Shown here one piece after another: positions 14,423 through 22,907 of a DNA stretch of 34,574 nucleotides. Every line of letters starts with the position of its first letter. Position 1 is the stretch's first letter. The notes below the pieces were generated by a model. The model saw only the letters and a program-made list of their open reading frames with translations, was not told the DNA's origin and made no database searches. The stretch is taken from the NCBI GenBank assembly GCA_017886895.1, contig JAGHJD010000029.1, forward strand, positions 1 through 34,574, written 5' to 3'. The position numbers were made by a program, and so were the translations under genes. Origin of the DNA: Clostridia bacterium (GTDB lineage: Bacteria > Bacillota > Clostridia > Christensenellales > Borkfalkiaceae).

Positions 14423-16235
14423 CAAATATGCTAAAAATATCTTTATTGCCAAGTATGCAGTAGGAGAATCCGTTCAGCGTGTATTTTTTTGTATATTCCC
14501 CTCCGTTCAGCAAATCATACAATACACCGTCGAAACGCAGGTCAAAACGGTTGTTTCCCCTGTTCACGCAAACAACGACAAGCTCGTCCTCAGACCTGCG
14601 TTCATAAATCATACAATCCCTGTCGGCATACAGCTCATTATAATCGCTTGACTTAAAAACATTCATTTCCTTTCTGATAAACGAAAGTTTTCTGTAATGC
14701 GCAAGCAAGTCTGTATCCATAGCATCCCAAGCAAACGGATACCTGCAAAACGGGTCGGCATAGCCCTCCATCCCGATCTCGTCCCCGTAATAGATGCACG
14801 GAACACCGAATAGCGTGAATTGCAGAACACTTGCAGCCTTCAGTCTGCCGACAGCAACCTCCCGCTGTTCTGCCGAGAGCTTGGCGGTGCTCATCTCCTC
14901 TTTGCTGTGGAGCATTTTCCCGCCAAGAGCCGTTAAAATGCGATAAGTATCGTGCGTGCCCAAAATGTTCATCAGGCAGTCCAAAACGCATTTCGGATAA
15001 TTGTCCCGCAAAACCGCAATGGTTTGCCGCAACTGTTCTGAATTATTGGTCGTAACAAAATTTATGATCGCATTTTTTAAAGGATAGTTCATGACGCTGT
15101 CCAATTCCCCGCCCTGAAAATAGCGGCGCCGCTTGCTGTAAGCTATTTTATTGGACGCGTCCTCCCAAACCTCTCCGATCACGACGGCATCGGGATCTTC
15201 GCTTTTCACTGCTTCGCGGATCTTTTCCACAAATTCATCGGGCAATTCGTCGACCACGTCCAAGCGCCACCCGCCTATTCCGTAACGCAGCCAGTGCCGC
15301 AGAACGCCGTTGCTGCCGGTAATAAAATCGATGTAGGAAGGGCAGCTCTCATTGATCGCAGGGAGCACGTCTATTCCCCACCAACTGTCGTACTTATCAG
15401 GAAAATTTCTGAAAGTATACCACGCATAGTACTCTGATTGCGTCGATTGATATGCACCTATACTATCATAATGCCCGTATTTATTGAAATATCGGCTGTC
15501 GTCTCCCGTATGGTTGAAAACTCCGTCCAAAATGACGCGGATGCCGTACTCTGCACATTTCCTGATAAATTCTCCGAACTGCTCATTTGTGCCAAGCGCA
15601 GGATCGATCTCAAGATAGTCGCCTGTATCATAGCGATGATTGGAATAGGCGCGAAAAATCGGGTTCAGGTACAGCACCGTGATACCCAGCGCGGTAAGGT
15701 ATTCGAGTTTTTCGATGATACCTTTCAAATTACCGCCGAAAAAATCGTTATTAAGCACCTTTCCGCGCTCGTTTGCGCGAAATTCAGGCGTTTCGTGCCA
15801 ATCTGCATGCAGCCATTTCCCCTGCTCAAGTACGACTTCCCCGCTCTTGTAAAACCTATCGGGAAAGATCTGATACATCACACCGCCCTTAAACCAATCG
15901 GGCGTTGTATAATTTTCCGAATAGACCGATAACTGCCAGTCCACAACAGGTTGTCCGAATGTCAGATTGCGGAACGCATCGGTTCCGACTTCCATGCCGT
16001 CTAAACTGAAACGATAAAAGTATAACCCCGGTTCGGGGATATTCAAAACGATCTGCCAGCCGCCTTTGATCTTTTGCATACGCAAAGACAAAGTTGCCTC
16101 CCCGTCTTGGCGGAGAAGCAGCATACAGGAACCGCAATTTTCACCGTATATGCGAATTGTACAATTCGTGTTTTGCCTGATCGCGCCCGTAATACTTTTA
16201 CACCGCGGATCCAGGGAATTATAGTAAATGTCCAT
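14418..16235 (-). CDS. GH13 alpha-glucan hydrolase (neopullulanase/cyclomaltodextrinase-like)
   Basis: 605-residue alpha-amylase-family enzyme without a signal peptide, so it acts in the cytosol on maltodextrins or glycogen-derived oligosaccharides. The N-terminal ~100 residues look like the beta-sandwich of GH13_20-type enzymes, followed by the (beta/alpha)8 barrel starting at VMYQIFPDRF. Conserved regions: DGVFNHTGDD (237-246), GGWRLDVVDE with nucleophile Asp326, VIGEVWED with acid Glu355, and LGTHDT with Asp429. A C-terminal beta domain closes the protein. It lies about 100 bases after glgP on the same strand, behind a palindromic hairpin, so it may be partly co-transcribed with the glycogen operon. 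The exact substrate (pullulan, cyclodextrin, maltodextrin) cannot be fixed here. Ribosome binding site weak. Confidence 0.87.
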   Translation of the reverse strand: MDIYYNSLDPRCKSITGAIRQNTNCTIRIYGENCGSCMLLLRQDGEATLSLRMQKIKGGWQIVLNIPEPGLYFYRFSLDGMEVGTDAFRNLTFGQPVVDWQLSVYSENYTTPDWFKGGVMYQIFPDRFYKSGEVVLEQGKWLHADWHETPEFRANERGKVLNNDFFGGNLKGIIEKLEYLTALGITVLYLNPIFRAYSNHRYDTGDYLEIDPALGTNEQFGEFIRKCAEYGIRVILDGVFNHTGDDSRYFNKYGHYDSIGAYQSTQSEYYAWYTFRNFPDKYDSWWGIDVLPAINESCPSYIDFITGSNGVLRHWLRYGIGGWRLDVVDELPDEFVEKIREAVKSEDPDAVVIGEVWEDASNKIAYSKRRRYFQGGELDSVMNYPLKNAIINFVTTNNSEQLRQTIAVLRDNYPKCVLDCLMNILGTHDTYRILTALGGKMLHSKEEMSTAKLSAEQREVAVGRLKAASVLQFTLFGVPCIYYGDEIGMEGYADPFCRYPFAWDAMDTDLLAHYRKLSFIRKEMNVFKSSDYNELYADRDCMIYERRSEDELVVVCVNRGNNRFDLRFDGVLYDLLNGGEYTKKYTLNGFSYCILGNKDIFSIFA

Positions 16236-16266
16236 ATGATAAGCTCTGCGTTAGTCTCTGATTTTA

Positions 16267-16300
16267 TAACACAGCATCGGCGATCGCCGATGCTGTGTTA
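16267..16300. terminator. 34-bp perfect palindrome after glgP, probable terminator/processing hairpin
   Basis: TAACACAGCATCGGCGA followed by its exact complement with no spacer. As RNA it folds to a ~15-bp stem with a four-base loop. It lies 38 bases after the glgP stop on the minus strand; the following bases (TAAAATC) are a poor U tract, so read-through into the GH13 gene is likely. Confidence 0.6.
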
Positions 16301-16337
16301 CCATACTGTTGTAAAAATAGTTTTCAGTCGCACAACC

Positions 16338-18773
16338 TCAACTCTTCAGCGATTTGAGGTTCCAAATATTATCCGCGTATTCTTTTACGCTCCTGTCTGC
16401 AGAGAAACAACCGGACGCTGCGATATTGTTGAGCGACATTTTCAGCCAGCGCATCTTATCCTCTGCATAGATCTCTTTCATTTTCCGCTGCGCCGTGTAG
16501 TATGAATCGAAATCAGCCATGCACATATACGGGTCTGCAACGGGTGTGCCCGTCAGCAAATAGTTTGCCATATCCGAGAAGGATTCTCCGTTATACCCCC
16601 TGATGAGAGACTCGATGATCCTGCGCACACGGTCGTTGTGGTTGTAATAACTGCTGGCGTTATACCCTTTCGTCCAAATATCCTCCACCTCATCCGCAGT
16701 GAGACCGAAGATGAAAATATTTTCATCCCCTACCGCCTCGCTCATTTCAACGTTCGCACCGTCGAGCGTACCGATGGTAATTGCACCGTTGATCATAAAT
16801 TTCATATTTCCGGTGCCGCTCGCTTCTTTCCCCGCCTGCGAGATCTGTTCGCTTACTTCACTTGCCGGCATCAGCTTTTCGGCCATCGTCACGTTATAAT
16901 CTTCCATGTAGACGACGTTGAGCTTTTCGTTGATCTTCGGATGCTTCTTGATGTCCTCCGCAAGATAGCAAATAAGTTTAATGACCTGTTTTGCCATCAG
17001 ATAACCGGATGCCGCCTTTGCACCGAAAATGAATGTCTGCGGAACGATGTCCATATCCGGATTTTCAAGCAGATCGGAATACAGCGCAATGATATTCATC
17101 ACGTTCAGAAGCTGGCGCTTGTATTCGTGCATGCGCTTTGCCTGCACGTCAAAACAGGAATCTGGATTGATCCGCACGCCCTCCTTTTTGAACGCGTAAT
17201 CCGCAAACTGCACCTTTTTAATGCGCTTGATCTCAGCCAGACGATTTAAAACGCTCCTATTGTTTTCAAACTCCTTGAACTTTGCAAGCTGCGCCGCATC
17301 TTTTACGAATCCCGTCCCGATGCAGTCGCTGAGCAGCGCACAGAGCTCAGGGTTTGACTGGCAGAGCCAGCGACGGTGCGCAATGCCGTTCGTAACATTT
17401 GTAAACTTATCCGGCCACAGTTTATAAAAACCGTGGAAGATGCTCTCTTTGATAATCTCGCTGTGCAGAGCGGACACGCCGTTGACTTTGTGCGACCCGA
17501 CCACGGAGAGATTCGCCATCTTGATCTGTCCGTTCGAAATAATGGAGAGATCATCGATAAAGCGGTGCTGCCCGGGGAAACGGTTCCACAGGTCATTGCA
17601 GAACCTGCGGTTGATCTCCTTAATGATCATGTGGATACGCGGCAAACGGCGGGCAATAAGATCCTCCTGCCACGTTTCGAGCGCCTCCGCCATGACCGTA
17701 TGGTTGGTATAAGCAAAGGTCGAGGTGACAATGTTCCACGCATCGTCCCAGGTAAAGCCGTTTTCGTCCATCAAAAGACGCATCATCTCAGGGATAGCGA
17801 GCGCGGGGTGCGTATCGTTGATATGAATGGCTGCCTGTTTGGGAAGCAGATCGAGCGGTCCGTACCGGCGTTTGTGATCATTGATAATATTTTGCAACGA
17901 TGCAGACACCAAGAAGTACTGCTGTTTCAGGCGCAGAGATTTGCCCTCATGATGGTCGTCCGCAGGATAAAGGACTTTGGAAATGACTTCTGCCTCATTC
18001 TCGTCCTGCATGCAGCGCTGATAATCACCCTGCGAAAAGAGTTTCATATCAAACTTGGAAATGTTGCGCGCACGCCACAGACGGAGAACGGAAACGGCAT
18101 CGCAGTCCTTCCCCGAGATCATCATATCATAGGCGATCGCCTCGACTTCTTTATATCCGCCGTAAGTGACTTTCAGCCCGTTTTCAGACCAATCCTCCTT
18201 GACCCAGCCGTCAAACTTGACCGTGCAGGACTTATCGCTGCGCTGCGTGAGCCAAACCTCTCCGCCGGGCAGCCAGATGTCGGGCAATTCGATCTGCCAA
18301 CCGTCAACGATCTTCTGTTTGAAGAGGCCGTATTCATAGCAGATCGAATACCCCATCGCAGGATAGTTGCCCGTCGCCAAAGCGTCCATGAAGCAGGCGG
18401 CGAGCCTGCCCAATCCGCCGTTCCCGAGCCCTGCATCCGGTTCGCACTCGTACAGATCTTCGAGCGTAAGCCCGAAACTCTTCACTGCGGTACCGTATGC
18501 CTCCTGCAATCCGAGATTATAAATGTTGTTTTTCAAAGATCTTCCGAGCAAAAATTCCATGCAGAGATAATATACACGCTTGCCCTTTTTGCTCATCATT
18601 ACCTTATGGAATTGCTGACGCTTTTCCAGAAGAATATCCCGCACGCTCATGACGACCGCTTTATAGATCTGGTCGATAGATGCTTCCTTCGGGGAAACGC
18701 CGTAATAGCGCGAAAGTTTCCCCTGGATCAGCGTCTGCACTTCTTTATCGGTAATGCTTTTTGTGCTGCTCAT
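16338..18773 (-). CDS. glgP: Glycogen/maltodextrin phosphorylase
   Basis: PLP-dependent GT35 enzyme that cuts alpha-1,4 ends of glycogen with phosphate to give glucose-1-phosphate. 811 residues, full length for bacterial forms. Visible: the N-terminal CMEFLLGRSLKNNIYNLG, the glycine-rich CEPDAGLGNGGLGRLAACFMDALAT, IHINDTHPALAIPEMMRLL, AKRMHEYKRQLLN, and the PLP motif EASGTGNMKFMINGA with the Schiff-base lysine near residue 655. It is the last gene of the glgB-C-D-A-P operon, 20 bases after glgA, with a GGAG ribosome binding site. A hairpin follows. Together with the synthesis genes it permits storage and recovery of glucose from one transcript. Confidence 0.96.
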   Translation of the reverse strand: MSSTKSITDKEVQTLIQGKLSRYYGVSPKEASIDQIYKAVVMSVRDILLEKRQQFHKVMMSKKGKRVYYLCMEFLLGRSLKNNIYNLGLQEAYGTAVKSFGLTLEDLYECEPDAGLGNGGLGRLAACFMDALATGNYPAMGYSICYEYGLFKQKIVDGWQIELPDIWLPGGEVWLTQRSDKSCTVKFDGWVKEDWSENGLKVTYGGYKEVEAIAYDMMISGKDCDAVSVLRLWRARNISKFDMKLFSQGDYQRCMQDENEAEVISKVLYPADDHHEGKSLRLKQQYFLVSASLQNIINDHKRRYGPLDLLPKQAAIHINDTHPALAIPEMMRLLMDENGFTWDDAWNIVTSTFAYTNHTVMAEALETWQEDLIARRLPRIHMIIKEINRRFCNDLWNRFPGQHRFIDDLSIISNGQIKMANLSVVGSHKVNGVSALHSEIIKESIFHGFYKLWPDKFTNVTNGIAHRRWLCQSNPELCALLSDCIGTGFVKDAAQLAKFKEFENNRSVLNRLAEIKRIKKVQFADYAFKKEGVRINPDSCFDVQAKRMHEYKRQLLNVMNIIALYSDLLENPDMDIVPQTFIFGAKAASGYLMAKQVIKLICYLAEDIKKHPKINEKLNVVYMEDYNVTMAEKLMPASEVSEQISQAGKEASGTGNMKFMINGAITIGTLDGANVEMSEAVGDENIFIFGLTADEVEDIWTKGYNASSYYNHNDRVRRIIESLIRGYNGESFSDMANYLLTGTPVADPYMCMADFDSYYTAQRKMKEIYAEDKMRWLKMSLNNIAASGCFSADRSVKEYADNIWNLKSLKS

Positions 18774-18793
18774 GTCTACTCCTACCGTTAAAA

Positions 18794-20473
18794 TTATTTC
18801 AACATTTCCCCATATACTTTTTCGTACTCATGCGCAGAGTGCTGCCAACTGAAATCGACCGACATCACGCGCTTAACAAGCTGCGGCCAGAAATCTTTAT
18901 TGCGATAACAGTTGATCGCCTCACGAATGACGTACAACATATCATATGCGTTATAAGCGGCGAATGTAAAGCCGTTCCCGCCGTTGCCGACAGGTTTGAT
19001 ACTGTCATACAGCCCGCCCGTTTCACGAACGATCGGCACCGTGCCATAGCGGCTGGCGATCATCTGCGACAGCCCGCAGGGCTCAGACTTCGAGGGCATC
19101 AGGAACAGATCGGCACCCGAATAGATCTTACGGGAAAGATCGGGATTGAAGGCAATGACCGAAATAAATTTCCCGACATAGCGGCGGGCAAGGTCGCTGA
19201 AATAATTCTCATAGGCGGAATCGCCCTTCCCGAGAATTATGACCTGAACATCTTCCCTTAATACCTCTTCGATGACGGTACGGACGAGATCGAGCCCCTT
19301 GTGCGAAACGAGACGCGAAATGAGAGCAATGATCGGCGTATCCGCTTTGACGGGAAGATTGAACATCTTCTGCAATTCCGTCTTGCAGATCTTCTTGGGT
19401 TCGATATTGTCGATGCTGTAATGGCTGAAGATCGCATCATCCGTTGCGGGGTTATAAGAATCGACGTCGATCCCATTCAGGATGCCGAACAGTTTGAATT
19501 CGTTTCTGCGAATGATCGGATCGAGCCCGTGCGCGTAGTACGGATTCTTGATCTCCTCCGCATAGCGGGGACTGACCGTGGAAAAACGCTCGCTGCATTC
19601 GATCGCCGCTTTCATCAAATTGATGCACTTGTTGTATTCGAGCAGATATTTCCAGTTGTTGGAAATGCCGAACAGGTCTTCGAGAATGTCCAGCGAATAT
19701 TTCCCCTGGTACTCGATATTGTGGATCGTGAACAGAGAACGGATGAACTGATATTCGGGGCGGAAGCAATAGATCGTTTTCAGATAGATCGCCGCCAACG
19801 CCGCCTGCCAGTCATGGCAGTGCATGACATCCGGATAAAAGTTCAAAAACGGCATGATCTCCATGACGCTGCGGCAGAAAAACGCAAAACGCTCGCCGTC
19901 GTCATAGTACCCATAACAGCCCGGACGCTTGAAATAATATTCATTGTCAAGGAAGTAATAGGTGACATTGTTCAGCTCATAACTGAAAATACCGCAATAT
20001 TGGCTGCGCCAGCCGAGCGGAACAAACAGGTTCCCGACATACTTGAACTTTGTGCGCTGTTCCCAGGATATATCCGAATACAGCGGAATGACTACACGGA
20101 CGTCATAATCCTCGTTCGCCGCCAAGGCCTTTGAAAGAGAGCCGATCACCTCCGCAAGCCCGCCCGTGGCGATAAACGGCGTTGCCTCCGAAGCCACAAA
20201 CAAAATTTTCTTTTTCGGTACGACCGTGATCTGAGGCAGTTCACCGCCGGCGGGTTTTTCCTCTGCTGCGGACGCCGCGTCATTCACTTCGCCCGCAGCA
20301 TTGGAGACGGTCTCCTCGGCCGGCGCAGTCTTTTTTGCGCGCGGCTTTTTTGCCTTGGGCGCAGGCTTGACCTGCTCTGCCGCAGGCTCTGCGGCAGACA
20401 CAGCCGGCTTCTGTTCCTCTATGGATTCCGTTTCCGCTGCAACAACTTTTTTCCTGATTTGTTTTGCCGCCAT
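18794..20473 (-). CDS. glgA: Glycogen synthase (ADP-glucose type) with a long N-terminal disordered extension
   Basis: GT5 enzyme that adds glucose from ADP-glucose to the non-reducing ends of glycogen. The 559 residues are about 80 more than usual because residues 1-86 form an Ala/Lys/Glu/Pro-rich tail with basic KAKKPRAKK in the middle. The catalytic part starts at KKKILFVASEATPF. The usual KTGGL nucleotide-binding motif is ATGGL here (Ala102 in place of Lys), a change I know from other clostridial GlgA forms. Other marks: MHCHDWQAAL, FTIHNIEYQGKY, GILNGIDVDSYNP, ISRLVSHKGLDL, and the C-terminal PSKSEPCGLSQMIASRYGT with the catalytic Glu. An AGGAGG site precedes the ATG, 64 bases after glgD. 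Confidence 0.94.
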   Translation of the reverse strand: MAAKQIRKKVVAAETESIEEQKPAVSAAEPAAEQVKPAPKAKKPRAKKTAPAEETVSNAAGEVNDAASAAEEKPAGGELPQITVVPKKKILFVASEATPFIATGGLAEVIGSLSKALAANEDYDVRVVIPLYSDISWEQRTKFKYVGNLFVPLGWRSQYCGIFSYELNNVTYYFLDNEYYFKRPGCYGYYDDGERFAFFCRSVMEIMPFLNFYPDVMHCHDWQAALAAIYLKTIYCFRPEYQFIRSLFTIHNIEYQGKYSLDILEDLFGISNNWKYLLEYNKCINLMKAAIECSERFSTVSPRYAEEIKNPYYAHGLDPIIRRNEFKLFGILNGIDVDSYNPATDDAIFSHYSIDNIEPKKICKTELQKMFNLPVKADTPIIALISRLVSHKGLDLVRTVIEEVLREDVQVIILGKGDSAYENYFSDLARRYVGKFISVIAFNPDLSRKIYSGADLFLMPSKSEPCGLSQMIASRYGTVPIVRETGGLYDSIKPVGNGGNGFTFAAYNAYDMLYVIREAINCYRNKDFWPQLVKRVMSVDFSWQHSAHEYEKVYGEMLK

Positions 20474-20537
20474 ATAATTTCGACCTCCTGAATTTATGAA
20501 CGGACTTTCGGCAAAGCGCGATTTACCGCCCTGTTGC

Positions 20538-21644
20538 TCAAATCATCGTACCTTTGGCAAGGAAGTACGGCTGTACTTCACACCCCGAAAGCACGCGCCT
20601 GTCGCGAATGACAACGTTTTTGTCTGTAATGACGCAATTTAAACTTACGTTGTCCCCTATCACGGTATCCTGCATAACGATCGAGTTGCGCACGACCGTG
20701 CCCTTCCCCACCTTGACGCCGCGGAACAGAATGCTGTTCTCGACGGTGCCTTCAACGATACAGCCATCCGAAATAAGAGAGTTTTTGACCGCCGAATCAT
20801 CGCCGTACTTCGAAGGCGCGGAATCGCGCACTTTGGTATAAATGTCACGCGCGCCGAAAAGTTCGTCGCGGACAGGCTTTTCCAGCAGCTCCATGTTATG
20901 GGTGAAATATGAGGAAAGCGAATCGATCGTCGCGTGGTATCCCGCAAAATCATAGGCATAGATCTTGAGGGTCTTTGTCCGCCTGAGCAGAATATCTTCC
21001 CTGAAGCTCTTATAACCATGGACGACCGCATCGTCTATCAGGGCAAGCAGGAACTTGCGTCCGATGACCATGATGTTGCTGTAAAATTTATCGGAACCGC
21101 GCACCGTTTCATTGATCTTGAGATCGGTCACCCTGCCCGACTCGTCCGATTTGACGGTCGTGTAATTTCTGGAATTTGCGATCTCTTCATTATGACAGAC
21201 AAGAGTAATGTCCGCCTGTTTCTCTTCATGGAAATCAATGACCTCCGAGAGATCCATGCGGTATACGCCGTCGCAGTCACAGAGGATCACATACTCTTCG
21301 TTGCGGCGGTTCAAAAATCCTGTGATGCCCTTGAGCGCTTCAAGGCGGTTTTTATATAAGCCCTCGCCGTCACGCGCGCCGAAAGGCGGAAGCAGGATCA
21401 GCCCGCCTGTCTTCCTGGCAAGATCCCAATCCTTACCGCTGCCCAGGTGATCCATCAGAGACTGATAATTGTTTTTCGTGATGATCCCGACGGTCGTCAC
21501 CCCGGAATTTACGAGATTGGAGAGCGCAAAGTCGATCAGCCGGTACCTTCCGCCGAAAGGCAGCGAACCCATTGTACGCAGATGCGAAAGTTCGGGAATA
21601 TTTTCGTCATGAATATTGGAAAAAATTACGCCTACTGCAGACAT
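20538..21644 (-). CDS. glgD: GlgD, regulatory partner of glucose-1-phosphate adenylyltransferase
   Basis: Homologue of GlgC found in Firmicutes; in Bacillus-type systems it has no or little activity itself and activates GlgC in a mixed tetramer. 368 residues: nucleotidyltransferase-like domain (GVIFSNIHD..., GSLPFGGRYRLIDFALSNLVNSG) and a C-terminal left-handed beta-helix (VKNSLISDGCIVEGTVENSIL, GTVVRNSIVMQDTVIG). The N-terminal glycine-rich GGxGxRL loop of GlgC is replaced by FSNIHDENIPEL, as expected for GlgD. The start at 21644 is set by GAGGAAG 8 bases upstream; an ATG at 21707 would lie inside glgC and add a non-family basic stretch. There is a one-base gap to glgC. Confidence 0.92.
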   Translation of the reverse strand: MSAVGVIFSNIHDENIPELSHLRTMGSLPFGGRYRLIDFALSNLVNSGVTTVGIITKNNYQSLMDHLGSGKDWDLARKTGGLILLPPFGARDGEGLYKNRLEALKGITGFLNRRNEEYVILCDCDGVYRMDLSEVIDFHEEKQADITLVCHNEEIANSRNYTTVKSDESGRVTDLKINETVRGSDKFYSNIMVIGRKFLLALIDDAVVHGYKSFREDILLRRTKTLKIYAYDFAGYHATIDSLSSYFTHNMELLEKPVRDELFGARDIYTKVRDSAPSKYGDDSAVKNSLISDGCIVEGTVENSILFRGVKVGKGTVVRNSIVMQDTVIGDNVSLNCVITDKNVVIRDRRVLSGCEVQPYFLAKGTMI

Positions 21645-21645
21645 T

Positions 21646-22851
21646 TTACGCTTCCTCCCCCTCTTTGATATCCTTATCAACGATATTGCCTGCCGCGACA
21701 GACGCACCTGCGCCGACGCAGATGTTTCTGCCGAGCACGGCGATCCCTTTCGCGATAGTTTTGTCCTCGCCGATCACGGCCTTTTCGCCGACAACGACAT
21801 CCTCGTCGATGATCGAATAATTGACGGTTGCGCCGCTCCTGACGCGCGTCCCGCTCATGATAACGGAATCTTTTACGACGGCGCCTTCCTCTATGACGAC
21901 ATTGCTCGAAAGAACGGAATTTTCCACCGACCCGTAAATTTCGCATCCGAGCGCGATCATGGAATTTTTGACGTCCGCCTTTTCGCCGAGATATTCGGGC
22001 GGAGCGAGCGGGTTGCGCGAATGGATCTTCCAGGAAGCATCGGCAACGTCAAAGGCAGGCTGCTCGTCCAAAAGATCCATGTTTGCTTCCCAGAGGGAGC
22101 TGATCGTTCCGACATCCTTCCAATATCCCTCAAACTTATAAGCAAACATGCGCTCACCGGCATTCAGCATGGCGGGCAGCACATTCTTACCGAAGTCCTT
22201 GGAAGATTCCGGATCGTTCTCATCCTCTTCAAGGTATTTATACAGCTTTTCGGCAGTGAAGATGTACACGCCCATAGATGCGAGCGTGCTCTTGGGCTGT
22301 TTCGGCTTTTCCTCGAACTCGTAGATCGAGCCGTCAGGATTTGTATTCAGGATACCGAAACGCGACGCTTCTTTGAGCGGGACTTCGATCGCCGCTATCG
22401 TGCAGTCGGCGTTCGTGTCGATATGCGCCTTGAGCATCTTGCTGTAATCCATCTTATAGATGTGGTCGCCCGAAAGGATGAGAACGTATTCGGGATTATA
22501 CATCTTGATGAAATTCAGGTTCTGATAGATCGCGTTTGCCGTGCCCTCATACCATGCGGACTTCGATTTTTTCTGATACGGCGAAAGGATATGTACGCCG
22601 CCGAAATTGCGGTCAAGATCCCACGGCTGCCCGTTGCCGATATACTCATTCAGCATAAGCGGCTGGTACTGCGTCAGGACCCCGACCGTATCGATGCCGG
22701 AATTGATGCAGTTGGACAGCGGAAAGTCTATGATGCGGTACTTCGCACCGAACGGAACGGCAGGTTTTGCAATGTTGTTTGTGAGCGCGTACAATCTGCT
22801 GCCCTGCCCGCCCGCAAGGAGCATCGCCACACACTCTTTCTTTCTTTGCAT
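21646..22851 (-). CDS. glgC: Glucose-1-phosphate adenylyltransferase (ADP-glucose pyrophosphorylase)
   Basis: Makes ADP-glucose from ATP and glucose-1-phosphate, the committed step of glycogen synthesis. 401 residues, normal. The catalytic N-terminal domain has [61 protein letters not shown] and the glucose-1-phosphate site EEKP / [10 protein letters not shown]. The C-terminal beta-helix ([22 protein letters not shown] onward) carries the allosteric and assembly surface. Ribosome binding site AGGGGGA. It stands between glgB and glgD in the operon, next to its partner GlgD. Confidence 0.96.
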   Translation of the reverse strand: MQRKKECVAMLLAGGQGSRLYALTNNIAKPAVPFGAKYRIIDFPLSNCINSGIDTVGVLTQYQPLMLNEYIGNGQPWDLDRNFGGVHILSPYQKKSKSAWYEGTANAIYQNLNFIKMYNPEYVLILSGDHIYKMDYSKMLKAHIDTNADCTIAAIEVPLKEASRFGILNTNPDGSIYEFEEKPKQPKSTLASMGVYIFTAEKLYKYLEEDENDPESSKDFGKNVLPAMLNAGERMFAYKFEGYWKDVGTISSLWEANMDLLDEQPAFDVADASWKIHSRNPLAPPEYLGEKADVKNSMIALGCEIYGSVENSVLSSNVVIEEGAVVKDSVIMSGTRVRSGATVNYSIIDEDVVVGEKAVIGEDKTIAKGIAVLGRNICVGAGASVAAGNIVDKDIKEGEEA

Positions 22852-22907
22852 ATTGAGTCCCCCTAAAAATTTATCAGATTTTATTTTTTATTCCACTGAC
22901 CGTTCGG

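Noticed and set aside
17376..18791. 471-codon open frame on the + strand opposite glgP
   Set aside because: It lies wholly antisense to a clear glgP gene, has no ribosome binding site or known domain, and such frames arise from the codon use of the true gene.
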